A stretch of DNA of 10,942 nt from Euryarchaeota archaeon UBA596 (GTDB lineage: Archaea; Thermoplasmatota; Poseidoniia; Poseidoniales; Poseidoniaceae): assembly GCA_002498205.1 (NCBI GenBank), contig DAGQ01000121.1:1-10942 (forward strand), in the 5' to 3' direction. The notes below the pieces were generated by a model. The model searched no databases. It was not told the DNA's origin and worked only from the letters and a program-made list of their open reading frames with translations. The position numbers were made by a program, and so were the translations under genes. This document shows, one piece after another, positions 1-6,141 of the stretch (positions are counted from its first letter, which is position 1; each line of letters starts with the position of its first letter).

Positions 1-198
1 AGAAAAGAGATAAATATTCAACAATCTAATGGAGGAAAAGAGGTAAAAATAATGATTGATGGAGGTATTAAAGCACATAATATCTCTTTAGTAAAAGAAT
101 GGGGGGTTGACGTATCTGTAATAGGTTCAGGACTAGTTAACGATAAAGGAACAATAAAAGAGAATCTAGATGAAATACAAAATGCACTAGCTAATTGA
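1..198 (+). CDS. rpe: Ribulose-phosphate 3-epimerase, C-terminal fragment
   Basis: The reading frame is open from the window edge to the TGA at 196-198 and gives 65 residues. Ribulose-phosphate 3-epimerase interconverts ribulose-5-phosphate and xylulose-5-phosphate in the cytosol. Visible are the MIDGGIKAHNI segment, matching the strand carrying the catalytic Asp (DGG) in this TIM-barrel family, then WGVDVSVIGSGLV, matching the phosphate-binding GAD..V.GS.. segment, and the usual final helix. The N-terminal two thirds lie outside the window. The next gene starts 9 nt after the stop, so the two are probably co-transcribed. Other ribulose-phosphate-binding barrels share the phosphate loop, but the order of motifs fits the epimerase best. 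A specialised sugar-phosphate epimerase acting with the downstream glycosyltransferase cannot be excluded. Confidence 0.8.
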   Translation, partial: RKEINIQQSNGGKEVKIMIDGGIKAHNISLVKEWGVDVSVIGSGLVNDKGTIKENLDEIQNALAN

Positions 199-207
199 GG
201 CTATAGT

Positions 208-1281
208 ATGCAAAAGGTTCTAATTATCACCAATGTATTCCCTCTAGAAAAAAATCAATCTAGAGGATGTTATATTCTTTCTCAAGCAAAATTATTAAAA
301 TCTTTAAATTATGATGTTAAAATAATTAATCCAATACCGATTATTCCTCCTTTTTATTCTTTTTACGATAGAAAGTTTGTTGGGTTTAGAAAAATTAAAC
401 TTATCCGAAATGTAGATGGTTTTGATGTATTCCATCCAAAATATTTCCGTTTTCCAGGTTCTTTATTTCCTAAATTTAATCAAAAAAATATAAAAATACT
501 CTTGTCGAAATCATATAAATGGTTAGAAAATTGGACTCCCGACATTATACATCTACATAGTATACATCCAATATTAAAATATGGAGATGCTATCTCAAAA
601 AAATATAATTCAAAGTTATTTATTACGATTCATGGTTGGGATTTTGATGTTGGTATAAAAAATAAAAAAATAAAACAAATACTAAAAAACAATTCATCTA
701 ATGTTAACGGAATCTGTGTAGTAAATGATAAACATATTTCAATTGCAAAAGAATTTTTTCCAATTGAGAAAATAAATTACATTCCTTGTCATTTTGATAT
801 TGATAATAAACACAAAAGAGAAATTAAAAGATTTGACTTATCACTTAAAAAAATTAAAATTTTATTCCCTGCAAACCCATTTAGAATTGAAAAAAATTAT
901 TCTTTATTTTTAAAAACCGTTAGAGAATTAGAAAAACGAGGATGGAAGATTCAAAAAAAATATTTGAATAATAATTCAAGAGAAGAAACAATTCAAAAAT
1001 TTCATTGGGCTGATTTAATATTACTAACAAGCAAAAGAGAAGGTGGGCCATTAGTAACTAAAGAAGCAGTATATTGTGGTACAAGAGTGGCTTGTACATC
1101 TGTTGGCGATACAATCGAATGGTTGCCTTCAAATTCCATTTCAAATGAAGATAGTCACTTTTCGTTAGCAACATGTGTTGAAGATGCATTAAAAAATAAT
1201 CTAGAAACCTGGAAAATACCTAAACGATTTGAAAAGGAACATGTGTTAGAAAAATTAACAAACTTATATCAAATAAATTAA
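208..1281 (+). CDS. Glycosyltransferase, GT4-like (GT-B fold)
   Basis: A 357-residue protein predicted to transfer a sugar from a nucleotide-sugar donor at the cytoplasmic face of the membrane, for a surface glycan or glycoprotein; donor and acceptor cannot be read from the sequence. Residues 1-200 look like the N-terminal Rossmann domain: a starting strand KVLIITNVFP followed by SRGCYILSQAKLL, then DIIHLHS at about 112-118 and FITIHGWDFD at about 138-147. Residues 215-357 form the donor domain, with the EX7E motif as E278 and E286 in KREGGPLVTKEAVYCGT. There is no signal peptide and no transmembrane segment. The ATG at 208 is preceded by GAGG (197-200) overlapping the stop of the upstream gene, which supports this start. 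The donor domain is short, and the gene is visibly more A/T-rich and lysine/asparagine-rich than its neighbours, possibly a sign of transfer. Confidence 0.8.
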   Translation: MQKVLIITNVFPLEKNQSRGCYILSQAKLLKSLNYDVKIINPIPIIPPFYSFYDRKFVGFRKIKLIRNVDGFDVFHPKYFRFPGSLFPKFNQKNIKILLSKSYKWLENWTPDIIHLHSIHPILKYGDAISKKYNSKLFITIHGWDFDVGIKNKKIKQILKNNSSNVNGICVVNDKHISIAKEFFPIEKINYIPCHFDIDNKHKREIKRFDLSLKKIKILFPANPFRIEKNYSLFLKTVRELEKRGWKIQKKYLNNNSREETIQKFHWADLILLTSKREGGPLVTKEAVYCGTRVACTSVGDTIEWLPSNSISNEDSHFSLATCVEDALKNNLETWKIPKRFEKEHVLEKLTNLYQIN

Positions 1282-1292
1282 AACTAATTTGT

Positions 1293-1640
1293 ATGTACGC
1301 ATTAGTAATGCCAACTATTGAGTGGATGGAAAATGAAGTTAGAAAAGTGCTTCCAAACTGTATGGTTAAAATTACTGATTTAACTGGAGGAGGAGATCAT
1401 TTTCACCTAAGAGTAATTGATGAAGTCTTTGAAAATAAAAGGCCATTGGCAAGACAAAAAATTATTTTAAATCACTTTAAACAATTTATTCCTTATCAGG
1501 TACATGCTCTCGACATACAAGCCTTAACCCCCGAACAAGGTTCTAAAACCTCTGAAAATGTTTTTCACCCCCATGGTGGTGGACAGGGTGTTCATTCAAA
1601 GGCAATTGAGCGTAGGAAACAAAAAGAAAATGGTGATTAA
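1293..1640 (+). CDS. BolA-like protein with His-rich C-terminal tail
   Basis: BolA proteins bind CGFS monothiol glutaredoxins and form [2Fe-2S]-bridged heterodimers in iron-sulfur trafficking. Residues 11-82 cover the compact fold: WMENEVRKVLP helix, the variable metal-ligand loop GGGDHFHLRVI (H36, H38), the KRPLARQKIILNHF helix, and VHALDIQALTPEQ with the conserved ligand His at H71. Residues 83-115 form an uncommon extension with an HPHGGG stretch and a basic end. The stop lies 2 nt before the glutaredoxin start, so the pair is very probably co-transcribed and translationally linked. The start is uncertain: ATG 1293 follows the glycosyltransferase stop by 11 nt without a clear Shine-Dalgarno sequence, and ATG 1308 (MPTIEWM) would also fit the family. 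Confidence 0.87.
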   Translation: MYALVMPTIEWMENEVRKVLPNCMVKITDLTGGGDHFHLRVIDEVFENKRPLARQKIILNHFKQFIPYQVHALDIQALTPEQGSKTSENVFHPHGGGQGVHSKAIERRKQKENGD

Positions 1641-1642
1641 TA

Positions 1643-1966
1643 ATGGAATTATGGAGTAAAGAATGGTTAGATAACGTAGTAGCGGAACACGATTTAGTAT
1701 TATTTATGAAAGGTACTCCAGATCAACCGCAATGTGGATTTTCAAATAGAGCAGCACAAGTCTTAGCACAATTTAATATCCCTTTTGCTGCAATTAATGT
1801 TCTTTCTGATCATAAAGCAATTCCATCAATATGCGAGTGGGCTGATTTCCCAACAATGCCACAAATATATGTTCATGGTGAATTAATTGGTGGTTCTGAT
1901 ATTGTATTAGAAATGTTTGAGTCTGGTGAATTAAAAGAAATGTATGATGCTGGAAGACAGAATTAA
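1643..1966 (+). CDS. grxD: Monothiol glutaredoxin, CGFS type (GrxD/Grx4 family)
   Basis: A 107-residue single-domain glutaredoxin of the usual length for this class. It is expected to bind a [2Fe-2S] cluster with glutathione or another low-molecular-weight thiol and pass it to apo-proteins or to BolA, in the cytoplasm. Motifs in order: K23 in FMKGTPDQPQ, the active site C31-G-F-S34, the FPTMPQIYV segment (68-77) with the cis-Pro P73, and GELIGGSDI (79-87) for thiol binding. The BolA gene is immediately upstream, and BolA/CGFS-Grx is a known functional pair, which supports both calls. Most relatives are bacterial or eukaryotic, so an archaeal copy suggests acquisition. Whether this organism makes glutathione is not visible here. 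Confidence 0.93.
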   Translation: MELWSKEWLDNVVAEHDLVLFMKGTPDQPQCGFSNRAAQVLAQFNIPFAAINVLSDHKAIPSICEWADFPTMPQIYVHGELIGGSDIVLEMFESGELKEMYDAGRQN

Positions 1967-1976
1967 TCTGAAAATT

Positions 1977-2114
1977 ATGTCCCCGATGTCTCGTTATTTT
2001 TTTGCAATAATTAAAGGTTTTTTCAAAGGAATGGTTGATTTTAGGACCTTGGTTATGATTATTTTCAGTTTAAGCCTAATTTTTTTAACCCTTTACTTTG
2101 GATTAATTATTTAA
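1977..2114 (+). CDS. Possible small single-pass membrane protein (45 aa)
   Basis: A short ORF starting 10 nt after the glutaredoxin stop. It has a basic/aromatic N-terminus (MSPMSRYFF, then K13, K17) and one long hydrophobic stretch from about L25 to I45 that would make a single membrane segment. I recognise no family. No clear Shine-Dalgarno sequence precedes ATG 1977; ATG 1986 is an alternative. Three T-runs of 6-7 (1997-2003, 2018-2023, 2080-2086) lie inside and could instead end archaeal transcription of the glutaredoxin operon, which argues against translation. After the TAA (2112-2114) the same frame continues open for 28 codons and encodes a second hydrophobic segment, so this may be the first half of a broken two-TM gene. 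Confidence 0.35.
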   Translation: MSPMSRYFFAIIKGFFKGMVDFRTLVMIIFSLSLIFLTLYFGLII

Positions 2115-2201
2115 AATTCTACATCTAAAAATAGGAGTATTAAATCAGTAATTATTGCTGGAATTGTTTTACTTTTATTTGAAATAATCATTCTTGGTTA
2201 G
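2115..2201 (+). pseudogene. Stop-separated second TM segment, shared with the permease C-terminus
   Basis: In the frame of the small ORF upstream, after its TAA, 28 codons run open to TAG 2199-2201. They encode a polar stretch (NSTSKNRSIK) and then a hydrophobic helix containing AGIVLLLFEI. There is no ATG start in this piece. The core from 2158 to 2187 is identical, base for base, to the 3' coding end of the permease gene on the opposite strand (2791-2820). In the codons just before it, the two copies diverge but still encode similar residues (VIIAG versus ALITG). This could be the remnant of a duplicated permease 3' end, a read-through half of a two-TM protein, or non-coding DNA left by recombination. 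It overlaps the last bases of the convergent PH-domain gene (2188-2201). Confidence 0.35.
2158..2187. repeat. Left copy of 30-bp inverted repeat
   Basis: These 30 bases are the exact reverse complement of 2791-2820. Six further bases match after a one-base gap (2189-2194 against 2785-2790). The left copy ends directly at the stop codon of the PH-domain gene (2188-2190). The identity was checked base by base by eye. A 30-bp exact match within this window is far beyond chance even at this base composition. Confidence 0.9.
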
Positions 2202-2715
2202 ATAATTTTGTATTGATTTGTGTAAGAATGTCTCTAATTTCAATAAGAACGTCATTCGATTGCTCTCCTTTAACATTAACAATTTGAGATCCTGATTGTA
2301 AATCTCTCTGCTTCATTACAATATCTCTAAATTGAGATGTCGTAGATTTATTCAGACCTACTAATGTAAATGGTGTTGCACCTGCAGTTTCAATTGAAAT
2401 TCTTACAATTCCAAAAATATTGAGTATTGGTCCTTCGTGAATTGAAATATCTGTAAGTTTGTCAAGTGGAATATTTTGTTGAGCTTTGAAAATCCAACCT
2501 TTACGTATTTTAATTCCTCTTTCTGTTAATTGGCAAGAGGTGTTTTGAAATTGTTTTAAATGAACAAACCAACCAAAAGGAATCCATAATAACATAACTA
2601 ATATCCCTATGACGGTTGTTAGTAATGCTATATTCGTTAGAATCCATGAGTAAATAATTACACTAGTCTTAAATTCTGCAGATGTGATTACTTCTAAATT
2701 TGAATTATCTTGCAT
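2188..2715 (-). CDS. Membrane-anchored bacterial PH (bPH2, YdbS/DUF304-like) protein
   Basis: A 175-residue protein. Residues 17-50 form a hydrophobic hairpin of one long or two short membrane segments ending in WIPFGWF. Residues 58-135 match the bPH2 (DUF304) domain: CQLTERGIKIRKGWI, then QQNIPLDKLTDISIHEGPI and LNIFGIVRISIETAGA, the characteristic strand order of this family. The rest (136-175) is a polar tail with a possible short coiled coil (IEIRDILTQINTKL). The domain is thought to support membrane-associated protein or lipid interactions; the partner is unknown. A strong Shine-Dalgarno (GGAGG, complement of 2719-2723) lies 3 nt upstream of the ATG. It is downstream of the permease on the same strand with a 67-nt gap, so co-transcription or its own promoter are both possible. 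It lies between the arms of a 30-bp inverted repeat. Confidence 0.8.
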   Translation of the reverse strand: MQDNSNLEVITSAEFKTSVIIYSWILTNIALLTTVIGILVMLLWIPFGWFVHLKQFQNTSCQLTERGIKIRKGWIFKAQQNIPLDKLTDISIHEGPILNIFGIVRISIETAGATPFTLVGLNKSTTSQFRDIVMKQRDLQSGSQIVNVKGEQSNDVLIEIRDILTQINTKLSNQE

Positions 2716-2782
2716 GAACCTCCGAATAAATCATACTACAAAAAATAATTTGAATTTATGAAGTGATATATTAGAATAAAGT

Positions 2783-3976
2783 TCAGAATGTTATTTCAAA
2801 TAAAAGTAAAACAATTCCAGTGATTAATGCAGGAATTGTTGTGTGAACTGTTGCCCATAAACTTGCAGCTTTATGTCTGACAAGTAAGGGGAATAATGCG
2901 TCTCCATCTTGACTAATTGCATTTGAAACCAAGGCTGGAAAAGATATCATGTCTTTGGTATATGCAGTAATTGCAATAATTTGAGGCCCACAACCGGGAA
3001 TTAATCCAATAATTGCTGCAGTCGTCACTGCAATAAAACCATCACCATATTTTGCTAGGTCTGCTTCTTCAATTCCAGCGAATAACATTGAGAATTCAAA
3101 AATCAAATATGCCAACATTACCCAAAATGTTACAAATGCAGTTTCACCTGCAGAATGAATTAATGTTTCACGAAAAGAATGTAATTTATCTCCAATTGAA
3201 GCTTCTGTATCATCAGCGAACCAATTTCTTTGTGCTATGTATAAGATTATTGAAAGAGTTGTTCCGAGTAGACCAACCCAAGTAATGAAACCGTCCCTAG
3301 TTGTCAAATCAAAAGAGAGTTCTAAGTTAAAATCTGGATCTTGTCCCGACCATACTAATAGTGCAATAGCAAAAAATAAACCTACTATGGTCACTCCCCA
3401 CCAAAAAAGATAACCTTGATGAAGAATTTTGTAAGACAAACCCCCAGGAACCTCTCTAGAAAGGTCTGCTAATGGTGATTCATGACTTTCATCAAATTCC
3501 TGAGGTTCGTCATAATCAAATGTTGGTCCAAAATCACCTATAGGTTTGTTAGGTGTAATCTTAATAAAATCAATTAGATAACCCCAAGATACACCCACAA
3601 AGAATGAAATTAAATGAACTGCTATTAAAGGTGCTACAAAACTAGAATCTGCAATAGCTGCACCAATTAAAACAAATGCTGAATCTCCAAGAGTTGCGAT
3701 TAAGGTGGCTACAACAGTACCATAAGTGACATAGCCTCTTGCATACATAGGCATCATTACAATTGCACCACCACAACCTGGTGTCAAACCCATTAATGCT
3801 CCAATTATTGGTTGTATTTTCTTTCTTTCACGAATAATTTCTACAAATTTACCACTTGTTACATATTGAAGCCAACTAAATAACAAAACCATAGCTGCGA
3901 CAAAAACGGTTACCGCAAGAAATGCATCACGCATGCTAACTACGACGATTTCAAGAATCTCACTAAGTGTCGCCAC
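2783..3976 (-). CDS. 10-TM-type heavy-metal permease (ArsP_2 / putative manganese transporter family)
   Basis: A 397-residue integral membrane protein with two related halves. The first half has GLTPGCGGAIVMMPMY at about 63-78 and TLIATLGDSAFVLI at about 91-104; the second has GLIPGCGPQIIAIT at about 324-337 and SNAISQDGDALFPLL at about 351-365. The doubled xPGCG motif, followed in each half by a Gly-Asp segment, is the signature I associate with the ArsP_2 (PF11449) exporters, annotated variously as arsenic, heavy-metal or manganese efflux. An acidic cytoplasmic or external loop (about 145-175) joins the halves. The substrate is not determined by the sequence. The start is a GTG without a visible Shine-Dalgarno; a TATA-like TTTTATT (complement of 4002-4008) about 29 nt upstream would make it nearly leaderless. 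The last 30 coding bases before the end are repeated inverted at 2158-2187. Confidence 0.77.
   Translation of the reverse strand: MATLSEILEIVVVSMRDAFLAVTVFVAAMVLLFSWLQYVTSGKFVEIIRERKKIQPIIGALMGLTPGCGGAIVMMPMYARGYVTYGTVVATLIATLGDSAFVLIGAAIADSSFVAPLIAVHLISFFVGVSWGYLIDFIKITPNKPIGDFGPTFDYDEPQEFDESHESPLADLSREVPGGLSYKILHQGYLFWWGVTIVGLFFAIALLVWSGQDPDFNLELSFDLTTRDGFITWVGLLGTTLSIILYIAQRNWFADDTEASIGDKLHSFRETLIHSAGETAFVTFWVMLAYLIFEFSMLFAGIEEADLAKYGDGFIAVTTAAIIGLIPGCGPQIIAITAYTKDMISFPALVSNAISQDGDALFPLLVRHKAASLWATVHTTIPALITGIVLLLFEITF
2791..2820. repeat. Right copy of 30-bp inverted repeat
   Basis: Exact reverse complement of 2158-2187. This copy encodes the last membrane-helix residues of the permease (GIVLLLFEI), so it is probably the original copy and the other one the derived copy. 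The two arms are separated by 603 bp that contain the complete PH-domain gene. Confidence 0.9.
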
Positions 3977-4017
3977 TAATCTTGGGATAATACCCTAATC
4001 AATAAAATTGATTGTTC

Positions 4018-4938
4018 TTAGTTCAAGGTACCGGTATTCACAACTGGTGTTGTATCAGTTTCTGAGCATAGAACTACCAATAAGTTACTAACCATTGTAG
4101 CTTTCTTTTCCTCATCTAACTCAATAATATTTTTATTACTAAGTTGATCTAATGCTAATTCTACCATTCCAACTGCACCATCTACAATTTCTCTTCTAGC
4201 AGCAACAACTGCACTAGCTTGTTGTCTACGTAACATTGCCTGTGCTATCTCTTGAGAATATGCTAAATGGCTAATTCGTGCTTCTAGAACTTCAATACCT
4301 GCTCTTTCTAATCTTGCTTCAACAGATGCTTGCAGTTCCTTGGCAACAACTTCTTGATGGCTTGATAATGCAATACCTCCTTTGTCTTTCTCTTCTATAA
4401 TGTCATATGGATATTTAGTTGCCATAGCCCTAAGTGCTGCCTCACTTTGAATTTGTACATATTCTTCAAAATGATCTACTTCAAACAATGCTTCAGCAAC
4501 ATCATATACTCTCCAAACTACAATTGCGCCAATTAAAATTGGATTGGCATTAACATCATTAACTTTGATTTGTGAAGATTCAAAATTTCTAATCCTTAAT
4601 GAAATCTTACGTTTTTCATAAAATGGATTAAGGAAGAATCTAAAACCTTCGGTTTTAACTGTCCCTGAATATTTACCAAAGAATAACAATGCTGCTCCTT
4701 CATTCGGATTAATTACGATGTAGGAATTACAATAAATAGTCCAAATTGGACCGAATATTAGAATGTTAAAAAGCCAACCGATTTCCGGAAAAGCTATAAA
4801 TAAAAATATAATAAAAAATCCTAATAATGTATGTATAAATAATCCAATAAAACCGTTTAATGACGTTTTATTTATGTCTTTTGTAATTAACTCTTGATTT
4901 AAATCTTGTTCGAGTGGTGCTTGTAGAGTTTCCGCCAT
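4018..4938 (-). CDS. SPFH/band 7 (stomatin-like) membrane protein
   Basis: A 306-residue protein of the stomatin/prohibitin/flotillin superfamily, which forms large oligomeric scaffolds at membranes and often controls associated proteases or transporters. Residues 29-50 and 54-72 are two hydrophobic segments. The SPFH domain follows at about 74-245: YIVINPNEGAALLFFGKY, EGFRFFLNPFYEKR, the WRVYDVAEALFEV segment, and the helical region VEARLERAGIEVLEARISHL ending in AMLRRQQASAVVAAR. The tail (250-306) with DGAVGMVELALDQL and an ending VVNTGTLN matches the conserved end of the mostly bacterial SPFH subgroup. It is the first gene of the - strand block with the permease and the PH protein; the permease starts 41 nt after its stop. 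No clear Shine-Dalgarno precedes the ATG. Confidence 0.88.
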   Translation of the reverse strand: MAETLQAPLEQDLNQELITKDINKTSLNGFIGLFIHTLLGFFIIFLFIAFPEIGWLFNILIFGPIWTIYCNSYIVINPNEGAALLFFGKYSGTVKTEGFRFFLNPFYEKRKISLRIRNFESSQIKVNDVNANPILIGAIVVWRVYDVAEALFEVDHFEEYVQIQSEAALRAMATKYPYDIIEEKDKGGIALSSHQEVVAKELQASVEARLERAGIEVLEARISHLAYSQEIAQAMLRRQQASAVVAARREIVDGAVGMVELALDQLSNKNIIELDEEKKATMVSNLLVVLCSETDTTPVVNTGTLN

Positions 4939-4967
4939 ATGCTGTCTTTAGTAAATTAGTACATAAT

Positions 4968-4992
4968 GTTAGATATCTATATGTATAATTAT
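4968..4992. promoter_or_regulatory. Divergent AT-rich promoter region, SPFH gene / CoA-transferase
   Basis: An A/T-only tract rich in TATA-like words (TATATGTATA at 4978-4987) lies between the divergent genes. On the + strand it is about 30-35 nt upstream of ATG 5017, placing transcription start close to that codon. On the - strand it is about 45 nt upstream of the SPFH ATG, leaving a leader of roughly 15-20 nt. Both promoters would share the same few bases, so they may compete. This is inferred from position and composition only. Confidence 0.45.
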
Positions 4993-5016
4993 CAAACCTT
5001 CTTTACTCCGTTAATC

Positions 5017-6045
5017 ATGAAGGAGATACTAAAGGGAATCAATGTTCTAGATTTGTCAAGAATCTTAGCTGGACCATATACTGCACAAATGCTTGCAGAT
5101 TTAGGCGCTAATGTAACTAAAGTTGAAGCTCCTTGGGGTGATGATACTCGTGGATGGGGTCCTCCATTTACCAAAGGTTTTGATAATGAAAATGTTGCTG
5201 CATATTATTTGAGTTGTAACCGCAGAAAAAAAATAATTAATGCAAATTTAAAACTTGAAAAAGAAAGAATTAGAAAACTAATGATTAAATCTGATATCAT
5301 AATTGAAAATTTCAAACCAGGAACATTTGAAAGATTACTTGGTCCAATCCCGGATCATGTAATTGTATGCTCAATTTCTGGTTTCGGTGCTACTGGTCCA
5401 AGAAGAGATGAACCTGGATACGACCTTTCATTACAAGCAAGATCTGGAATTATGAGTATAACAGGTGAGCCTGGTAAAGGGCCTTCAAAAGTCGGAGTTG
5501 CTTGGATTGATGTAATTACTGGACTAACTGCAGGTAATGCAATATTAGCTGCACTATTTGAAAAAGAAAGAACTGGAAAAATTAGAAAAATAGACATCAG
5601 TCTTTGGGATTGTGCAATTGCTGCTCTTGTAAATCAAGCACAAAACTTCCTAGCATCAGGAAAAAACCCTGAAAGAATGGGTTCTGCACATCCAAATCTT
5701 GTGCCATATAGAGCATTCAAGGCTAGTGACGGGTGGTTTGTTATTGCTGTTGGTTCAGACAATCAATGGAGTCGATTATGTGAGATTCTTCAAATCGACA
5801 AATTAACTGAATGGGAAACAAATGCTGGAAGAATTAAAAATAGGGTTAAAATTGAAACTTATATTTCAAATATAATTGAGGAATATACTCGGGATGAACT
5901 AGAAGAAATGCTTTCAGGGATTCCTTGTGCACCAATAAATACAATTGAAGAAGCATTAGGAGATCCTCAATCTATTTCTAGGGGTGTAATAGAAATGGTT
6001 GGAGGCGTTCCTACCTTAGCAAGTCCTTTGAGATTTATTAATTAA
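5017..6045 (+). CDS. Family III CoA-transferase (CaiB/BaiF/Frc type)
   Basis: A cytosolic enzyme that moves CoA between acyl-CoA and a free acid through an aspartyl thioester. Visible are the N-terminal signature LKGINVLDLSRILAGPYTAQ (from residue 5), LADLGANVTKVEAP, the IIENFKPGTFERL segment (95-107), the SGFGATGPRRDEPGYD segment with the catalytic Asp at D136, and SLWDCAIAALVNQAQNFL in the dimer region. At 342 residues it is shorter than the usual 380-410: it ends right after ASPLRF, lacking the Pro-rich tail that normally closes the family. I chose ATG 5017 over ATG 4966 because family members begin a few residues before the VLDLSR motif and 4966 lies within the promoter tract. Substrate acid unknown; no linked beta-oxidation or racemase gene is in the window. 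Confidence 0.88.
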   Translation: MKEILKGINVLDLSRILAGPYTAQMLADLGANVTKVEAPWGDDTRGWGPPFTKGFDNENVAAYYLSCNRRKKIINANLKLEKERIRKLMIKSDIIIENFKPGTFERLLGPIPDHVIVCSISGFGATGPRRDEPGYDLSLQARSGIMSITGEPGKGPSKVGVAWIDVITGLTAGNAILAALFEKERTGKIRKIDISLWDCAIAALVNQAQNFLASGKNPERMGSAHPNLVPYRAFKASDGWFVIAVGSDNQWSRLCEILQIDKLTEWETNAGRIKNRVKIETYISNIIEEYTRDELEEMLSGIPCAPINTIEEALGDPQSISRGVIEMVGGVPTLASPLRFIN

Positions 6046-6083
6046 AAAAAAAAAGTCCCCCGAGGACCTCAGCCCTCGAGGGA
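6044..6083 (-). terminator. Hairpin plus U11 terminator of the large pilin gene
   Basis: On the - strand a 10-bp stem (arms 6074-6083 and 6056-6065, loop 8 nt) is followed after one base by an unbroken U11 tract (complement of 6044-6054). The fifth pair is U-G in - strand RNA but would be an A/C mismatch in + strand RNA, so the structure is built for the - strand. It lies about 50 nt past the stop of the large pilin. The A-run overlaps the stop codon of the convergent CoA-transferase. Confidence 0.85.
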
Positions 6084-6124
6084 TTTGTATTCAGGTTAAA
6101 CCTGTTTATTCCTGCAAACTAATT

Positions 6125-6141
6125 TTATCTGTGTCAGATAA
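6125..6141 (-). other. Small inverted repeat across the large pilin stop codon
   Basis: A 7-bp perfect inverted repeat (TTATCTG at 6125-6131, CAGATAA at 6135-6141) with a 3-nt loop spans the TGA at 6134-6136. It may only be an accessory mRNA 3' structure upstream of the terminator; no function is claimed. Confidence 0.4.

Noticed and set aside
4966..5016. Upstream ATG 4966 as start of the CoA-transferase
   Set aside because: It would add 17 residues not seen at family N-termini and start inside the TATA-like tract, leaving no room for a promoter.
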